Shown: positions 35,887-43,559 of the stretch, in pieces | Position numbering within the stretch: position 1 is the first letter of the stretch | Layout of the letters: the number at the start of each line of letters is the position of its first letter | From: Cesiribacteraceae bacterium YIM B00369 | GTDB lineage: Bacteria; Bacteroidota; Bacteroidia; Cytophagales; Cyclobacteriaceae | Direction of reading: 5' to 3' | DNA: 64,000 bases | NCBI GenBank assembly: GCA_017948555.1 | Contig: JAFMYY010000013.1 | Span: 105,895-169,894 of the forward strand | Position numbers and translations under genes: made by a program | The notes under the pieces: generated by a model | Database searches by the model: none | What the model was told of the DNA's origin: nothing | What the model saw: the letters and a program-made list of their open reading frames with translations, nothing else

Positions 35887-36108
35887 ATGAATTATCAAGA
35901 ATACATAGAAATTCGGTCTGACAAGAGATTTGGAAAGCCGTGTATAAAAGGGACAAGGATAACAGTTTATGATGTTCTGAACTGGCTATCAAATGGAATG
36001 ACCAAGCAAGAGATTATGTCTGATTTTGACGAATTAAATGAAGACATGATTAATGCCTGCCTTGCATTTGCGGCTGATAAGGAACATAAACTTAAGATTG
36101 CATCTTGA
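35887..36108 (+). CDS. DUF433-family antitoxin
   Basis: A 73-residue protein with the DUF433 pattern: RSDKRFGKPCIKGTRITVYDVLNWL (about 10-34), then an EIMSDFDELNEDMINACLAFA helix. DUF433 proteins are usually the antitoxin-like partner of a PIN-like protein, as here. Start and stop are clear, and the stop overlaps the next gene's start. Confidence 0.8.
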   Translation: MNYQEYIEIRSDKRFGKPCIKGTRITVYDVLNWLSNGMTKQEIMSDFDELNEDMINACLAFAADKEHKLKIAS

Positions 36109-36440
36109 AGCTACTGTTTGACCAGAATATTTCACCAAAGATTGTCAAACAACTTGAGGATATATTTCCTGAAGCGAAACAGGTGCGTCATTTAGGATTA
36201 GAAAATGCTTCAGACATTCAGATTTTCGAGTTTGCCAAAAAGAATGATTACGCTGTCGTGACATTTGACTCAGACTTTGTTGACCTGAATGTTATTAAAG
36301 GATTCCCACCTAAGATTATTTGGTTAAAAACAGGTAATCTGACTACCAAAGCCATATCAGAATTGATCCGTAAAAGCCTGATGGTAATTCAAAGCTTCCT
36401 GAAATCAGAGGAAAATGAAATACTGGAGGTGATAAAATAA
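36105..36440 (+). CDS. DUF5615 PIN-like toxin
   Basis: A 111-residue PIN-fold protein: MKLLFDQNISPKIVKQLEDI at the start (first Asp at 6), then VRHLGLENASDIQIFEFAKK and AVVTFDSDFVDL (catalytic acids of the fold at about 56-60). It starts at a TTG (36105) that shares TTGA with the antitoxin's TGA stop, so translation is coupled. It is probably a nuclease-like toxin; target unknown. Confidence 0.75.
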   Translation: MKLLFDQNISPKIVKQLEDIFPEAKQVRHLGLENASDIQIFEFAKKNDYAVVTFDSDFVDLNVIKGFPPKIIWLKTGNLTTKAISELIRKSLMVIQSFLKSEENEILEVIK

Positions 36441-37010
36441 AACGCACCATAATCGAGGTACTGTATTGAAACGCGAATAAGTAAATATGATTTTTCTGAT
36501 TTTGGGCTGTGGTTTTAGTGAATACTTAAAGGCTTTTAAACCCTCTGTCTGTATTGTAACAAATCATCCCCATTCTCTTTAAACCACGGTTAAAATGGAA
36601 ATCAAATCTCGTTGCTTTTATAAACAACCTTTTTTTGAAAGCTTTCAAATCAGAGGAAACTCCGTTTGATCCAACATCCATTTTAACAGTATCCTCGTAG
36701 CCGCCGGTCTGGCAAAATATCACTGCTAAAAAGCGGCAAGATAATTCTGCAACTCACAGCTATGCCACAATTAATATAATCAAATAAGCCGGGTAACAAG
36801 GATTTGAAAAAAGTCTGGAAGAAGCCGTTATCCATTCAGTTAAGATAAAGCGCTCTTTATTTCGGGCATTCAGTAAATTCCGGAGGAATATCCGCCACAG
36901 CGGCGGATGGTTTCCTTGTGTCAGCATCGCAAGGCTGGCTGTTAAGCTTAAATCAAATGTGTCGTTATACTTACAACATATTTGTTGTTTTAATCTTTTA
37001 TCAGAAATGA
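36441..37010. other. Gene-free right edge of the accessory region
   Basis: No supported gene. A 65-codon minus-strand frame (36526-36723) starts inside the repeat and matches nothing I know. A short palindrome ATCCGCC-N5-GGCGGAT is at 36891-36909. Repeat copy 3 lies at 36711-36757. Confidence 0.4.
36711..36757 (-). repeat. Accessory-region repeat, copy 3 (inverted)
   Basis: On the minus strand: GTGAGTTGCAGAATTATC, TTGCCGCTTTTTAGCAGTGA, TATTTTGCC. It is very close to copy 2 but in opposite orientation, so copies 2 and 3 form a 7.8-kb-spaced inverted pair. Confidence 0.65.
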
Positions 37011-37065
37011 AAACACCCTTACCGGGCAGGGAAGTGTACTTCCGCTATGCTGGGTAAGGGTGTTT
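37011..37065 (-). terminator. Terminator after the TonB receptor
   Basis: A 13-bp perfect stem (AAACACCCTTACC at 37011-37023 with complement at 37053-37065) encloses a second GGAAGTGTACTTCC hairpin. It lies 97 bp beyond the receptor's stop codon. The minus-strand tail is only weakly T-rich. Confidence 0.65.
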
Positions 37066-37161
37066 AGCCGGCCTGGCTTTCATGTGTAAATCTAAAGCAG
37101 TAAAGCAGCCGGAGGTGTATTCCAATGCCTTTGCTGTGCAAAAAAAAACTGCCTTTATGGT

Positions 37162-39558
37162 CTAAAACTTTAAACTCAGGTTCAGCAGAAAATTAGTGCC
37201 GGCCTGTGGGTAGTAAAAGCTTTCATAAGAGGTAACGCCATTCACAATCTGGCCATAAGCATATCCATTGGAGGTATACATGGTATTCAGCAGGTTGTTT
37301 ACCAGCAATCCTGCATTAAGCTCTTTTACAAAGCCGGGCCTGAAGGTGGCTGTAAAGCGGAGATCGTTTACAAAATACGGGTCCAGTGAAGTTTGCTCAT
37401 TCTGAGTATTATCCAGGTACTGCCTGCTTACATATTTGGAAAGAACAGAAGCTTCCAGCCAGTTGAACGGGCGGTAACTGATAATTCCTCCTGCTATAAT
37501 GGAGGGAGAGTATGCAATATCTGTTTCTTCGTGCTCAATAAAATCTGTTGCAAGGTAATTCCAGTCTTCGTCGTACCGGTAGAGGATTTCAGTAAAATTC
37601 CTGACCTTATTCCGGCTAAAGGTAGCATTGGCGCTTATTTCAAGCCTGTTTATGGGGCGAAAGCCTGCCTGAAGCTCTATGCCTGTTCTGTAGCTGTCGT
37701 CTACGTTTATGCGGATAGGTGTGCCTACGTCGTTCAATTCGCCGGTAAGTACGAGCTGATCATTGTAGCTCATGAGGTAGTAATTGGCGGCCAGGTTATA
37801 GTTGCGGGCTTTTTTCTCATAGCCCACTTCTATGTTATGCAGCTTTTCTGCTTCAGGAATGCTGCCTTCCGCTGCATCGATAAAGTCGTTCCGTACAGGT
37901 TCGCGGCTGCCTTTTGCGTAAGAGGCGTAGAAGCGGTCGGCAGGGGACAGTTCATAGCTTAAGCCGGCCTTAGGGTTAAAGAACCGGTAGTTGTGGTTGC
38001 CCGACAGCATGCGCTGGTCGTTATCAGTTCCGGCATAATCATAATTTATAAAACGCCCCTGCAGGTCCAGAAAAAGGTTAAGTCTGTCGGTTAACTGATA
38101 AAAGGTTTTCAGGTAAACATTCAGATCTTCTTTTTCTGCAGTATTGTCATAATACCGGTCGCGGATATTGCTGCTTAGCGCCTGGCGGGCCCAGATGATT
38201 TCGCCGAAGTGGTCGCCAATGTAGCGGTTCCAGCCTCCGCCCAGTACAAACTGCAGCTTGCCGGTGGGCTGGTAATCGGCCGACCAGGTGGCTCCATAGA
38301 AATGATTATCGAGCCAGCGCCGCCGGATAAGGTCGGTGGTGGTAATGGTATCTGCATTATTGTTGAGGAAAAGCGTATCCGCGCCAAAGGGTGGGTAATT
38401 AATGAAGGCATCGTTTTCCCTGAACTGTTCATAATAACCGCGGCCGCGGGTGTAGTGCAGGGCGGCATTTAGGGTAAGATTTTGCAAAAGATCGTGCGCT
38501 GCTATAAGCTGGTAATGATCCTGCTGGTAATTGTCTGTTTCATTTTCATAAGAATAAGGATTAAAGGTGCGGTTCGTTTCCAGCATATCGGCAGAAATGC
38601 CTCCCCATGCCTGGTAAGTTTGTTCCTGCCCGCTGAAGATGTTTGCCTTTACAAGCGTTTTTTTGCTGTAGTACCCGCCCGAAACATAAAAAGATTTAAG
38701 ATCGGAGAAGGCGCGGTCAATATACCCGTCGGAGCTGATTTTAGAAAGGCGGGCATCAAGGGCAAACTTATCGTCAATCAGGCCTGTGCCTGCCCGTACA
38801 GTATGTTTCCAGGTATTGAAGGAGCCATAGCTGTTATCCACTTCAGCATAAGCTTCGCGGTTAAGAGTAGTGGTTTGGATATTTACGGTTGCGCCAAAAG
38901 AGGCAGCCCCGTTAGTGGATGTACCCACTCCCCGCTGGATCTGGATGCTTTCCACGGAAGAGGCAAAGTCGGGCATATTTACCCAGAATACCCCATGAGC
39001 CTCTGCATCGTTCAGGGGAATACCGTTAATGGTAGCATTAATTCGTGTGGCATCGGACCCGCGGATACGCATGCCGGTATATCCTACTCCTGCGCCTGCA
39101 TCGGAAGTGGTAACGATGGAAGGCGTAAAATTCAGGAGGTAGGGAAGGTCCTGCCCAAAATTCTGCTTTTCAATTTCTTCCCTGCTCACCTGTGTAAAGG
39201 TGGTGGGAGTGTTTTCAGTAGCGCGGGTAGAGGCAACAATTACTTCGTCGGTAAGGATGCTGCCTTCTTCAAGCTCAATATATAAATCCTGGTTGCTTTG
39301 CACTACAATTTCCTGCCTGTAAGGCTCAAAGCCAACATAGGTTACCTGCAGGGTGTAAGAGCCTGCCTTTACACTGCGGAGTTCAAATGTTCCCTCAACA
39401 GTGGTCGCGGTAGCTATTGAAGTGTTTGCCAGCCTGATGGTGGCGCCGGTTAAAGGCTCACCGGAGGATTTAGCTGTTACTGTGCCTGAAATGGTATATT
39501 GTGCCAGGAGGCAGATGGGGAGCAGGAGGCAGTTTGCTAAGAGTAAAATTTTCTTCAT
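37162..39558 (-). CDS. TonB-dependent receptor, TPP-riboswitch controlled (thiamine uptake)
   Basis: A 798-residue outer-membrane receptor from the ATG at 39558 (an ATG two codons earlier is possible). It has a signal peptide to about residue 20, a CarboxypepD_reg-like domain (about 22-105, ISGTVTAKSSGEPLTGATI), a plug (about 115-220, GMRIRGSDATRINATINGIPL) and a long beta-barrel ending in a C-terminal Phe (FLLNLSLKF). The leader carries a thiamine pyrophosphate riboswitch. This, with the PnuC-like transporter upstream, makes thiamine or a thiamine precursor the likely substrate. Energy comes from TonB. Confidence 0.9.
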   Translation of the reverse strand: MKKILLLANCLLLPICLLAQYTISGTVTAKSSGEPLTGATIRLANTSIATATTVEGTFELRSVKAGSYTLQVTYVGFEPYRQEIVVQSNQDLYIELEEGSILTDEVIVASTRATENTPTTFTQVSREEIEKQNFGQDLPYLLNFTPSIVTTSDAGAGVGYTGMRIRGSDATRINATINGIPLNDAEAHGVFWVNMPDFASSVESIQIQRGVGTSTNGAASFGATVNIQTTTLNREAYAEVDNSYGSFNTWKHTVRAGTGLIDDKFALDARLSKISSDGYIDRAFSDLKSFYVSGGYYSKKTLVKANIFSGQEQTYQAWGGISADMLETNRTFNPYSYENETDNYQQDHYQLIAAHDLLQNLTLNAALHYTRGRGYYEQFRENDAFINYPPFGADTLFLNNNADTITTTDLIRRRWLDNHFYGATWSADYQPTGKLQFVLGGGWNRYIGDHFGEIIWARQALSSNIRDRYYDNTAEKEDLNVYLKTFYQLTDRLNLFLDLQGRFINYDYAGTDNDQRMLSGNHNYRFFNPKAGLSYELSPADRFYASYAKGSREPVRNDFIDAAEGSIPEAEKLHNIEVGYEKKARNYNLAANYYLMSYNDQLVLTGELNDVGTPIRINVDDSYRTGIELQAGFRPINRLEISANATFSRNKVRNFTEILYRYDEDWNYLATDFIEHEETDIAYSPSIIAGGIISYRPFNWLEASVLSKYVSRQYLDNTQNEQTSLDPYFVNDLRFTATFRPGFVKELNAGLLVNNLLNTMYTSNGYAYGQIVNGVTSYESFYYPQAGTNFLLNLSLKF

Positions 39559-39690
39559 GCACATTTTTTTGTTTTATGGGTAAGTTTAATCAGGTGGCAT
39601 TTCAGGCCCGCGAAAGGCACAAAATGCAACTCAACACATAAAGAAGGAGACTACCGGAAATATTCCATGCAGCGGCATGCAGCTGCTGTG

Positions 39691-39792
39691 TTTGTTTTCC
39701 TACGCCGGCATTATCCGGATCAGGTTCATGCTCCTGAAATAGTCAGAAGCAAAGGGTATGATCTCAGCCCGATGGTTTGGGGCACCCCCTTA
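39691..39792 (-). ncRNA. TPP riboswitch (THI element)
   Basis: The minus strand reads GGGGGTGCCCC, then GGGCTGAGATCATACCC, then GAACCTGATCCGGATAATG and CCGGCGTAGG, the conserved THI-box core (CTGAGA at 39767-39762). A TACATTTG promoter element at 39812-39805 lies just upstream. A GCAGC/GCTGC hairpin follows at 39686-39669. There is no T tract, so control of translation of the receptor is more likely than termination. Confidence 0.95.
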
Positions 39793-39842
39793 TGGTTAAG
39801 ATTGCAAATGTAGGTAGAAAAAATGTACTGCTTTGCTACCAT

Positions 39843-40382
39843 TTACGGAAAAATATTAAATGGCAGCAGGCCTGTTAACCTGTCTGTAACATTTATGGCA
39901 TTCTGAAGCCGGTCGTTTCCTGCTCCGCTGATAATGGAATAAGGATGCCCCGCCTCATGGAGCTGTTTTTTATAGAGTTCAAAAAAATATTCCCGCAGGT
40001 GGGGATGTTCCCGCTGCGGATCGGGCTGCCAGGGCAGGTCAATGTCCGGCAAAAGGGAATAGAGGTACTTTCTTTTTTGTAGTTGCTCCAGTATCCAGGG
40101 GTGGCAGCGGCCGTAGGAGTGTTCGCTCCATACTTTAAGAACCAGCATGCCTGTGTCGCAAAAAATAATTCCGTTTGCCTCCTTTTCAAGCTTTTCTTCC
40201 AGCTCCAGCTGCTCCCTTGCTATTTGCAGGAGGTCGCTTTCACGGTACGGGCGGTTAAGGGTTTCAAGGTAGGTCCGTGCTCTTTCAGGAACCCATTTTG
40301 TGTGGTAGTGGTCTGCAAGGTTTTTTGCCAGCCAGCTTTTTCCGGTCGATTCCGGGCCGGTAATCATTATTCGCCAGATCAT
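39843..40382 (-). CDS. NadR-like P-loop kinase (AAA_28 type)
   Basis: A 179-residue nucleotide kinase-like protein starting at the ATG at 40382, which overlaps the transporter's stop as ATGA. Walker A is TGPESTGKSWLAKNLA (about 6-21), as in the ribosylnicotinamide kinase domain of NadR. VPERARTYLETLNRPY and IIFCDTGMLVLKVWSE follow. Beside a PnuC-type transporter and a TPP-controlled receptor, its substrate could be thiamine or nicotinamide riboside; only context supports thiamine. Confidence 0.8.
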   Translation of the reverse strand: MIWRIMITGPESTGKSWLAKNLADHYHTKWVPERARTYLETLNRPYRESDLLQIAREQLELEEKLEKEANGIIFCDTGMLVLKVWSEHSYGRCHPWILEQLQKRKYLYSLLPDIDLPWQPDPQREHPHLREYFFELYKKQLHEAGHPYSIISGAGNDRLQNAINVTDRLTGLLPFNIFP

Positions 40383-40981
40383 TTGCCAGCTGTTTGGGTT
40401 GAATATTGCCTGTACCATCGCCAGAAGCCTGCTGCCGCAATAATAGTATAGAGTATGAAGAGCAATGCGGTCAGGTACAGATCGCGGCTTGCATACAGGT
40501 AAACAGAAGCGGCATCGATCACGATCCAGTACAGCCAGTTTTCAAGTACTTTGCGTGCCACCATCCAGGTGGTAAACAGGCTGAATACTGTGGTAAAGGA
40601 ATCGAGCAAAGGAAAGGCGGCCTCTGTATAAGTGCTCAGGAGCCATGCCAGGAGAAACGTGCCGGCTATATTCGACCCTATTACCACTAAATGCAGCTGC
40701 CACGACCAGGTAATAATGGGTATGGGGCGGGCAGATCCGGTTTCTGTTCCCGCGCTGCCTGATTTTCTTTTTTCTCTGCTCCAGCTCCACCAGCCTGCAA
40801 TGGCCATTACCCAGTAAAATATCTGGAGGCCTGTTTCGGCATAAAGCTGAGCCTCCATACAAAGGTAAATATAAATGGAAACGCTTACCAGCGCGGCCGG
40901 CCAGCACCAGATGTTTTCCAGTGCAGCCAGAATTACATAGGCAAGGCCAAGTAAAACAGCCACAGCTTCCAGCCATGTCAT
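40379..40981 (-). CDS. PnuC-family vitamin transporter (probable PnuT)
   Basis: A 200-residue membrane protein with about seven helices. The family core is ENIWCWPAALVSVSIYIYLC and the later ENWLYWIVIDAASVYLYASR (NWxxWxxxD). The start is set at 40981: the longer frame up to 41086 would begin inside the predicted promoter (41055-41087). PnuC proteins import nicotinamide riboside; in Bacteroidota the branch PnuT takes up thiamine and is often near TPP riboswitches, which fits here. Confidence 0.82.
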   Translation of the reverse strand: MTWLEAVAVLLGLAYVILAALENIWCWPAALVSVSIYIYLCMEAQLYAETGLQIFYWVMAIAGWWSWSREKRKSGSAGTETGSARPIPIITWSWQLHLVVIGSNIAGTFLLAWLLSTYTEAAFPLLDSFTTVFSLFTTWMVARKVLENWLYWIVIDAASVYLYASRDLYLTALLFILYTIIAAAGFWRWYRQYSTQTAGK

Positions 40982-41054
40982 GCTGGCAAGTGCCTCTGTA
41001 ATTAGCGAATGAAATTCCTGTGAGTTCAAAGGTTGGAAGGTGTATTTAAGGGTG

Positions 41055-41087
41055 CAAAAATAGAAAAGGCTTCCGGCTATCTCCAAA
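41055..41087 (-). promoter_or_regulatory. Predicted promoter of the PnuC-like / kinase pair
   Basis: Minus strand TTTG (41087-41084), 21-bp spacer, TATTTTTG (41062-41055). It lies about 75 bp before the chosen start. I see no THI element between it and the gene. Confidence 0.5.
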
Positions 41088-41305
41088 TAAACTTTATCCG
41101 GAGAAGGAATTGTTTAAGGAAACCCGCCTTTGAGATTGTGGCAGGTGTTTTTTTCGTTCCTCCCTGATCCTTTGCTGTCGCTGTGGAGAGCAGTTGCAGG
41201 GCGGTTGTTTTTATATTCATGAAAATTAACTAATTTGTACAATGCAGCCATTCAGGCTCATATAGGACAATTACCTTTAGATTTTGAACCTTTTGAGTAA
41301 GTATA

Positions 41306-41435
41306 TTGGCTGTGGTTGATTTTTTATATTTTTGCGCAGACGGCAGACTCAATCGATTAAATCGTAGTGAGGGGAAAGGGTAAGGATCCCGGTGGTATCC
41401 GGGGAGATTGTTGCTTTCAATAAATTAAATAAAAG
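41306..41435 (+). promoter_or_regulatory. Promoter and structured leader of the rhodanese gene
   Basis: TTG (41306-41308), 18-bp spacer, TATTTTTG (41327-41334), then a leader of about 95 nt. The leader contains a small TCGATTAAATCG hairpin region and a stem CCCGG/CCGGG at 41388-41403 with a purine-rich segment before it (GAGGGGAAAGGG). Whether the leader is a control RNA is unknown. Confidence 0.4.
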
Positions 41436-41762
41436 ATGAAAGAAATTGATGTACAGGAACTTTGCAAAAGATTACAACATGGTGAGCCCTGGCTTATGAT
41501 AGATGTGCGCCAGCCGGAGGAATATTCTATCTGTAATTTCGAAGAAGTGCTGGAGACATGGCTTATCCCCCTTAATAACTTACTTAAAGAAGCAGATCGT
41601 ATTCCAAAAGACAGGCCCATAGCAGTTTGTTGCCATCATGGAATCCGGAGCAAATATGCAATAGATTGCCTGGAGCAGTCAGGGTTTACTAATTTGTATA
41701 ACCTGGAAGGAGGCATTCATGCATGGGCAATGGAAATTGATACCCACATGCCTGTGTATTAG
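41436..41762 (+). CDS. Rhodanese-like domain protein
   Basis: A 108-residue single rhodanese domain, cytoplasmic. It starts MKEIDVQELCKRL, has DVRQPEEYSICN (family motif) and the active-site loop CCHHGIRSKYA with the sulfur-carrying Cys (about residue 69). It ends GGIHAWAMEID. Such small proteins carry persulfide sulfur for thiolation; the partner is not visible. It is divergent from the PnuC-like gene. Confidence 0.9.
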   Translation: MKEIDVQELCKRLQHGEPWLMIDVRQPEEYSICNFEEVLETWLIPLNNLLKEADRIPKDRPIAVCCHHGIRSKYAIDCLEQSGFTNLYNLEGGIHAWAMEIDTHMPVY

Positions 41763-41928
41763 GCTGCTGTGGGATTGAAGGGCGGTTATTTTTTTAAACA
41801 GAGAGAGGTAGGCCATTGGGAGAGTGGCAAAAACTGAAAATAGTCCTGTAAAGCCCCGGCGAAATATCATTCCGGGATAAAATTTTTTTTATTCCGGAAA
41901 AATATTTTTAAATACCGCGCCTTATCAG

Positions 41929-41936
41929 TACTTTTG
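41929..41936 (+). promoter_or_regulatory. Predicted -7 element of guaB
   Basis: TACTTTTG, an exact TAnnTTTG match, 35 bp before the guaB start. The -33 position holds only TTT, so the upstream element is weak. Confidence 0.45.
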
Positions 41937-41970
41937 ACCCGCAAATAAAACCCTCATAATTTTATTTGCC

Positions 41971-43443
41971 ATGACTCCTGATAATTCAAAGTTCCTGTTC
42001 GAGGCACTGACCTACGACGACGTTCTCCTTCTTCCCGGCTACTCCGATGTACTTCCCCGGGACACTGACACAACTACTTATCTGACCAGAAATATTCGCC
42101 TGAATATACCTTTAGTTTCGGCTGCAATGGATACCGTTACTGAGGCAGAATTAGCTATTGCAATGGCCCTTGAAGGCGGCCTGGGGTTTATTCATAAAAA
42201 CATGAAAGCCGATAAGCAGGCTGAGCAGGTTCGCCGGGTAAAGCGCTCCCAGAGCGGAATGATCCTGGACCCCATTACACTGAATGTAAATTCCACAGTT
42301 GCCGATGCTGTCCGCATTATGCGGGAATACAAAATAGGTGGTATTCCTGTAATTGATGGAAACCGCAAGCTGCTCGGCATTATTACAAACCGCGACCTTC
42401 GGTTCCAGAAAAAAATGAGTGTGCCGGTAGAGGATATCATGACAAAGGATAATCTGATTACTGCCGATAACAGCATTGACCTGAACAAAGCCGAAGATAT
42501 TCTGCAGGAATTCAAAATTGAAAAGCTTCCGATCATTGATAAAGAAGGCAGGCTTTCAGGCTTAATTACCTATAAGGATATTTTGAAAAACAGAGACCGG
42601 CCAAATGCCTGTAAAGACGAGTTTGGCCGTTTACGGGTAGGTGCTGCCGTAGGTGTTACTCCTGATATGCTCGACCGTATTAAGCTTCTTAAAGAGGCTG
42701 GTGTGGATGTGGTAAGTGTGGATACCGCCCATGGCCACTCCAAAGGAGTTATTGAAGCCTGTAAGCGCGTGAAGGCTACTTACCCGGAGCTTGACCTGAT
42801 TGTGGGTAATGTGGCAACGGCTGAAGGAACCAAAGCGCTTATTGATGCAGGTGCCGATGCGGTGAAAGTAGGTGTGGGTCCGGGTAGTATTTGTACCACC
42901 CGTATTATTGCAGGCGTTGGTATGCCACAGCTTTCAGCTGTTTATGAAGCCTCCAAAGCGGCTAAAGGCACAGGTGTCCCTGTTATTGCCGATGGTGGTA
43001 TCCGCTTTTCGGGCGATGTGGTAAAGGCCCTGGCAGGTGGCGGCGATTGTGTAATGATTGGCTCTTTACTGGCGGGTACAGAAGAAGCACCCGGAGAAGT
43101 AATCATTTACGAAGGCCGTAAATTTAAATCTTACAGAGGTATGGGTTCTCTTGAGGCTATGGAAGACGGATCAAAAGACCGTTACTTCCAGGATGCTGAA
43201 GATGATATTAAGAAGCTTGTGCCTGAAGGAATTGTTGGCCGCGTGCCATTTAAAGGAAAAGTGCAGGAAGTGCTTTACCAGATGACCGGCGGTTTAAAGG
43301 CAGGCATGGGTTACTGTGGTGCTGCCACTATTCCGGATCTTCAGAGTGCAAAATTTGTGAAAATTACAGCTGCAGGTGTTCGCGAAAGCCATCCTCATGA
43401 TGTTATGATAACCCGTGAGGCCCCTAATTACAGCAGCAGGTAA
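41971..43443 (+). CDS. guaB: Inosine-5'-monophosphate dehydrogenase
   Basis: A 490-residue enzyme that oxidises IMP to XMP with NAD, the first committed step of GMP synthesis. Family features: [20 protein letters not shown] at the start, a tandem CBS domain insertion (about 95-205), the catalytic [15 protein letters not shown] loop (Cys about 310), the [19 protein letters not shown] phosphate site, and YRGMGS. Full normal length. Single gene with its own terminator. Confidence 0.97.
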   Translation: MTPDNSKFLFEALTYDDVLLLPGYSDVLPRDTDTTTYLTRNIRLNIPLVSAAMDTVTEAELAIAMALEGGLGFIHKNMKADKQAEQVRRVKRSQSGMILDPITLNVNSTVADAVRIMREYKIGGIPVIDGNRKLLGIITNRDLRFQKKMSVPVEDIMTKDNLITADNSIDLNKAEDILQEFKIEKLPIIDKEGRLSGLITYKDILKNRDRPNACKDEFGRLRVGAAVGVTPDMLDRIKLLKEAGVDVVSVDTAHGHSKGVIEACKRVKATYPELDLIVGNVATAEGTKALIDAGADAVKVGVGPGSICTTRIIAGVGMPQLSAVYEASKAAKGTGVPVIADGGIRFSGDVVKALAGGGDCVMIGSLLAGTEEAPGEVIIYEGRKFKSYRGMGSLEAMEDGSKDRYFQDAEDDIKKLVPEGIVGRVPFKGKVQEVLYQMTGGLKAGMGYCGAATIPDLQSAKFVKITAAGVRESHPHDVMITREAPNYSSR

Positions 43444-43496
43444 AACGAAGAAACCTGCCACCAGCGGGGCAGTGTTAAGTGAATTTTAGTATCTTT

Positions 43497-43538
43497 AAAG
43501 GCTAATTAATAGTTATCTGTTAATTAGCCTTTTTTTTG
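43497..43538 (+). terminator. Terminator of guaB
   Basis: Perfect 13-bp stem (AAAGGCTAATTAA at 43497-43509, complement at 43520-43532) and a T run to about 43537. Confidence 0.9.
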
Positions 43539-43559
43539 TTGGTTTGTTACCTTACCGGA

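Noticed and set aside
36526..36723. 65-codon minus-strand frame
   Set aside because: It starts inside the repeat, has no family pattern, and is probably chance.
38482..39285. 267-codon plus-strand frame opposite the TonB receptor
   Set aside because: It is the shadow of the receptor gene and has no start signal or known motif.
40982..41086. Longer start of the PnuC-like transporter
   Set aside because: It would begin inside the predicted promoter; the inner ATG gives the normal family length.
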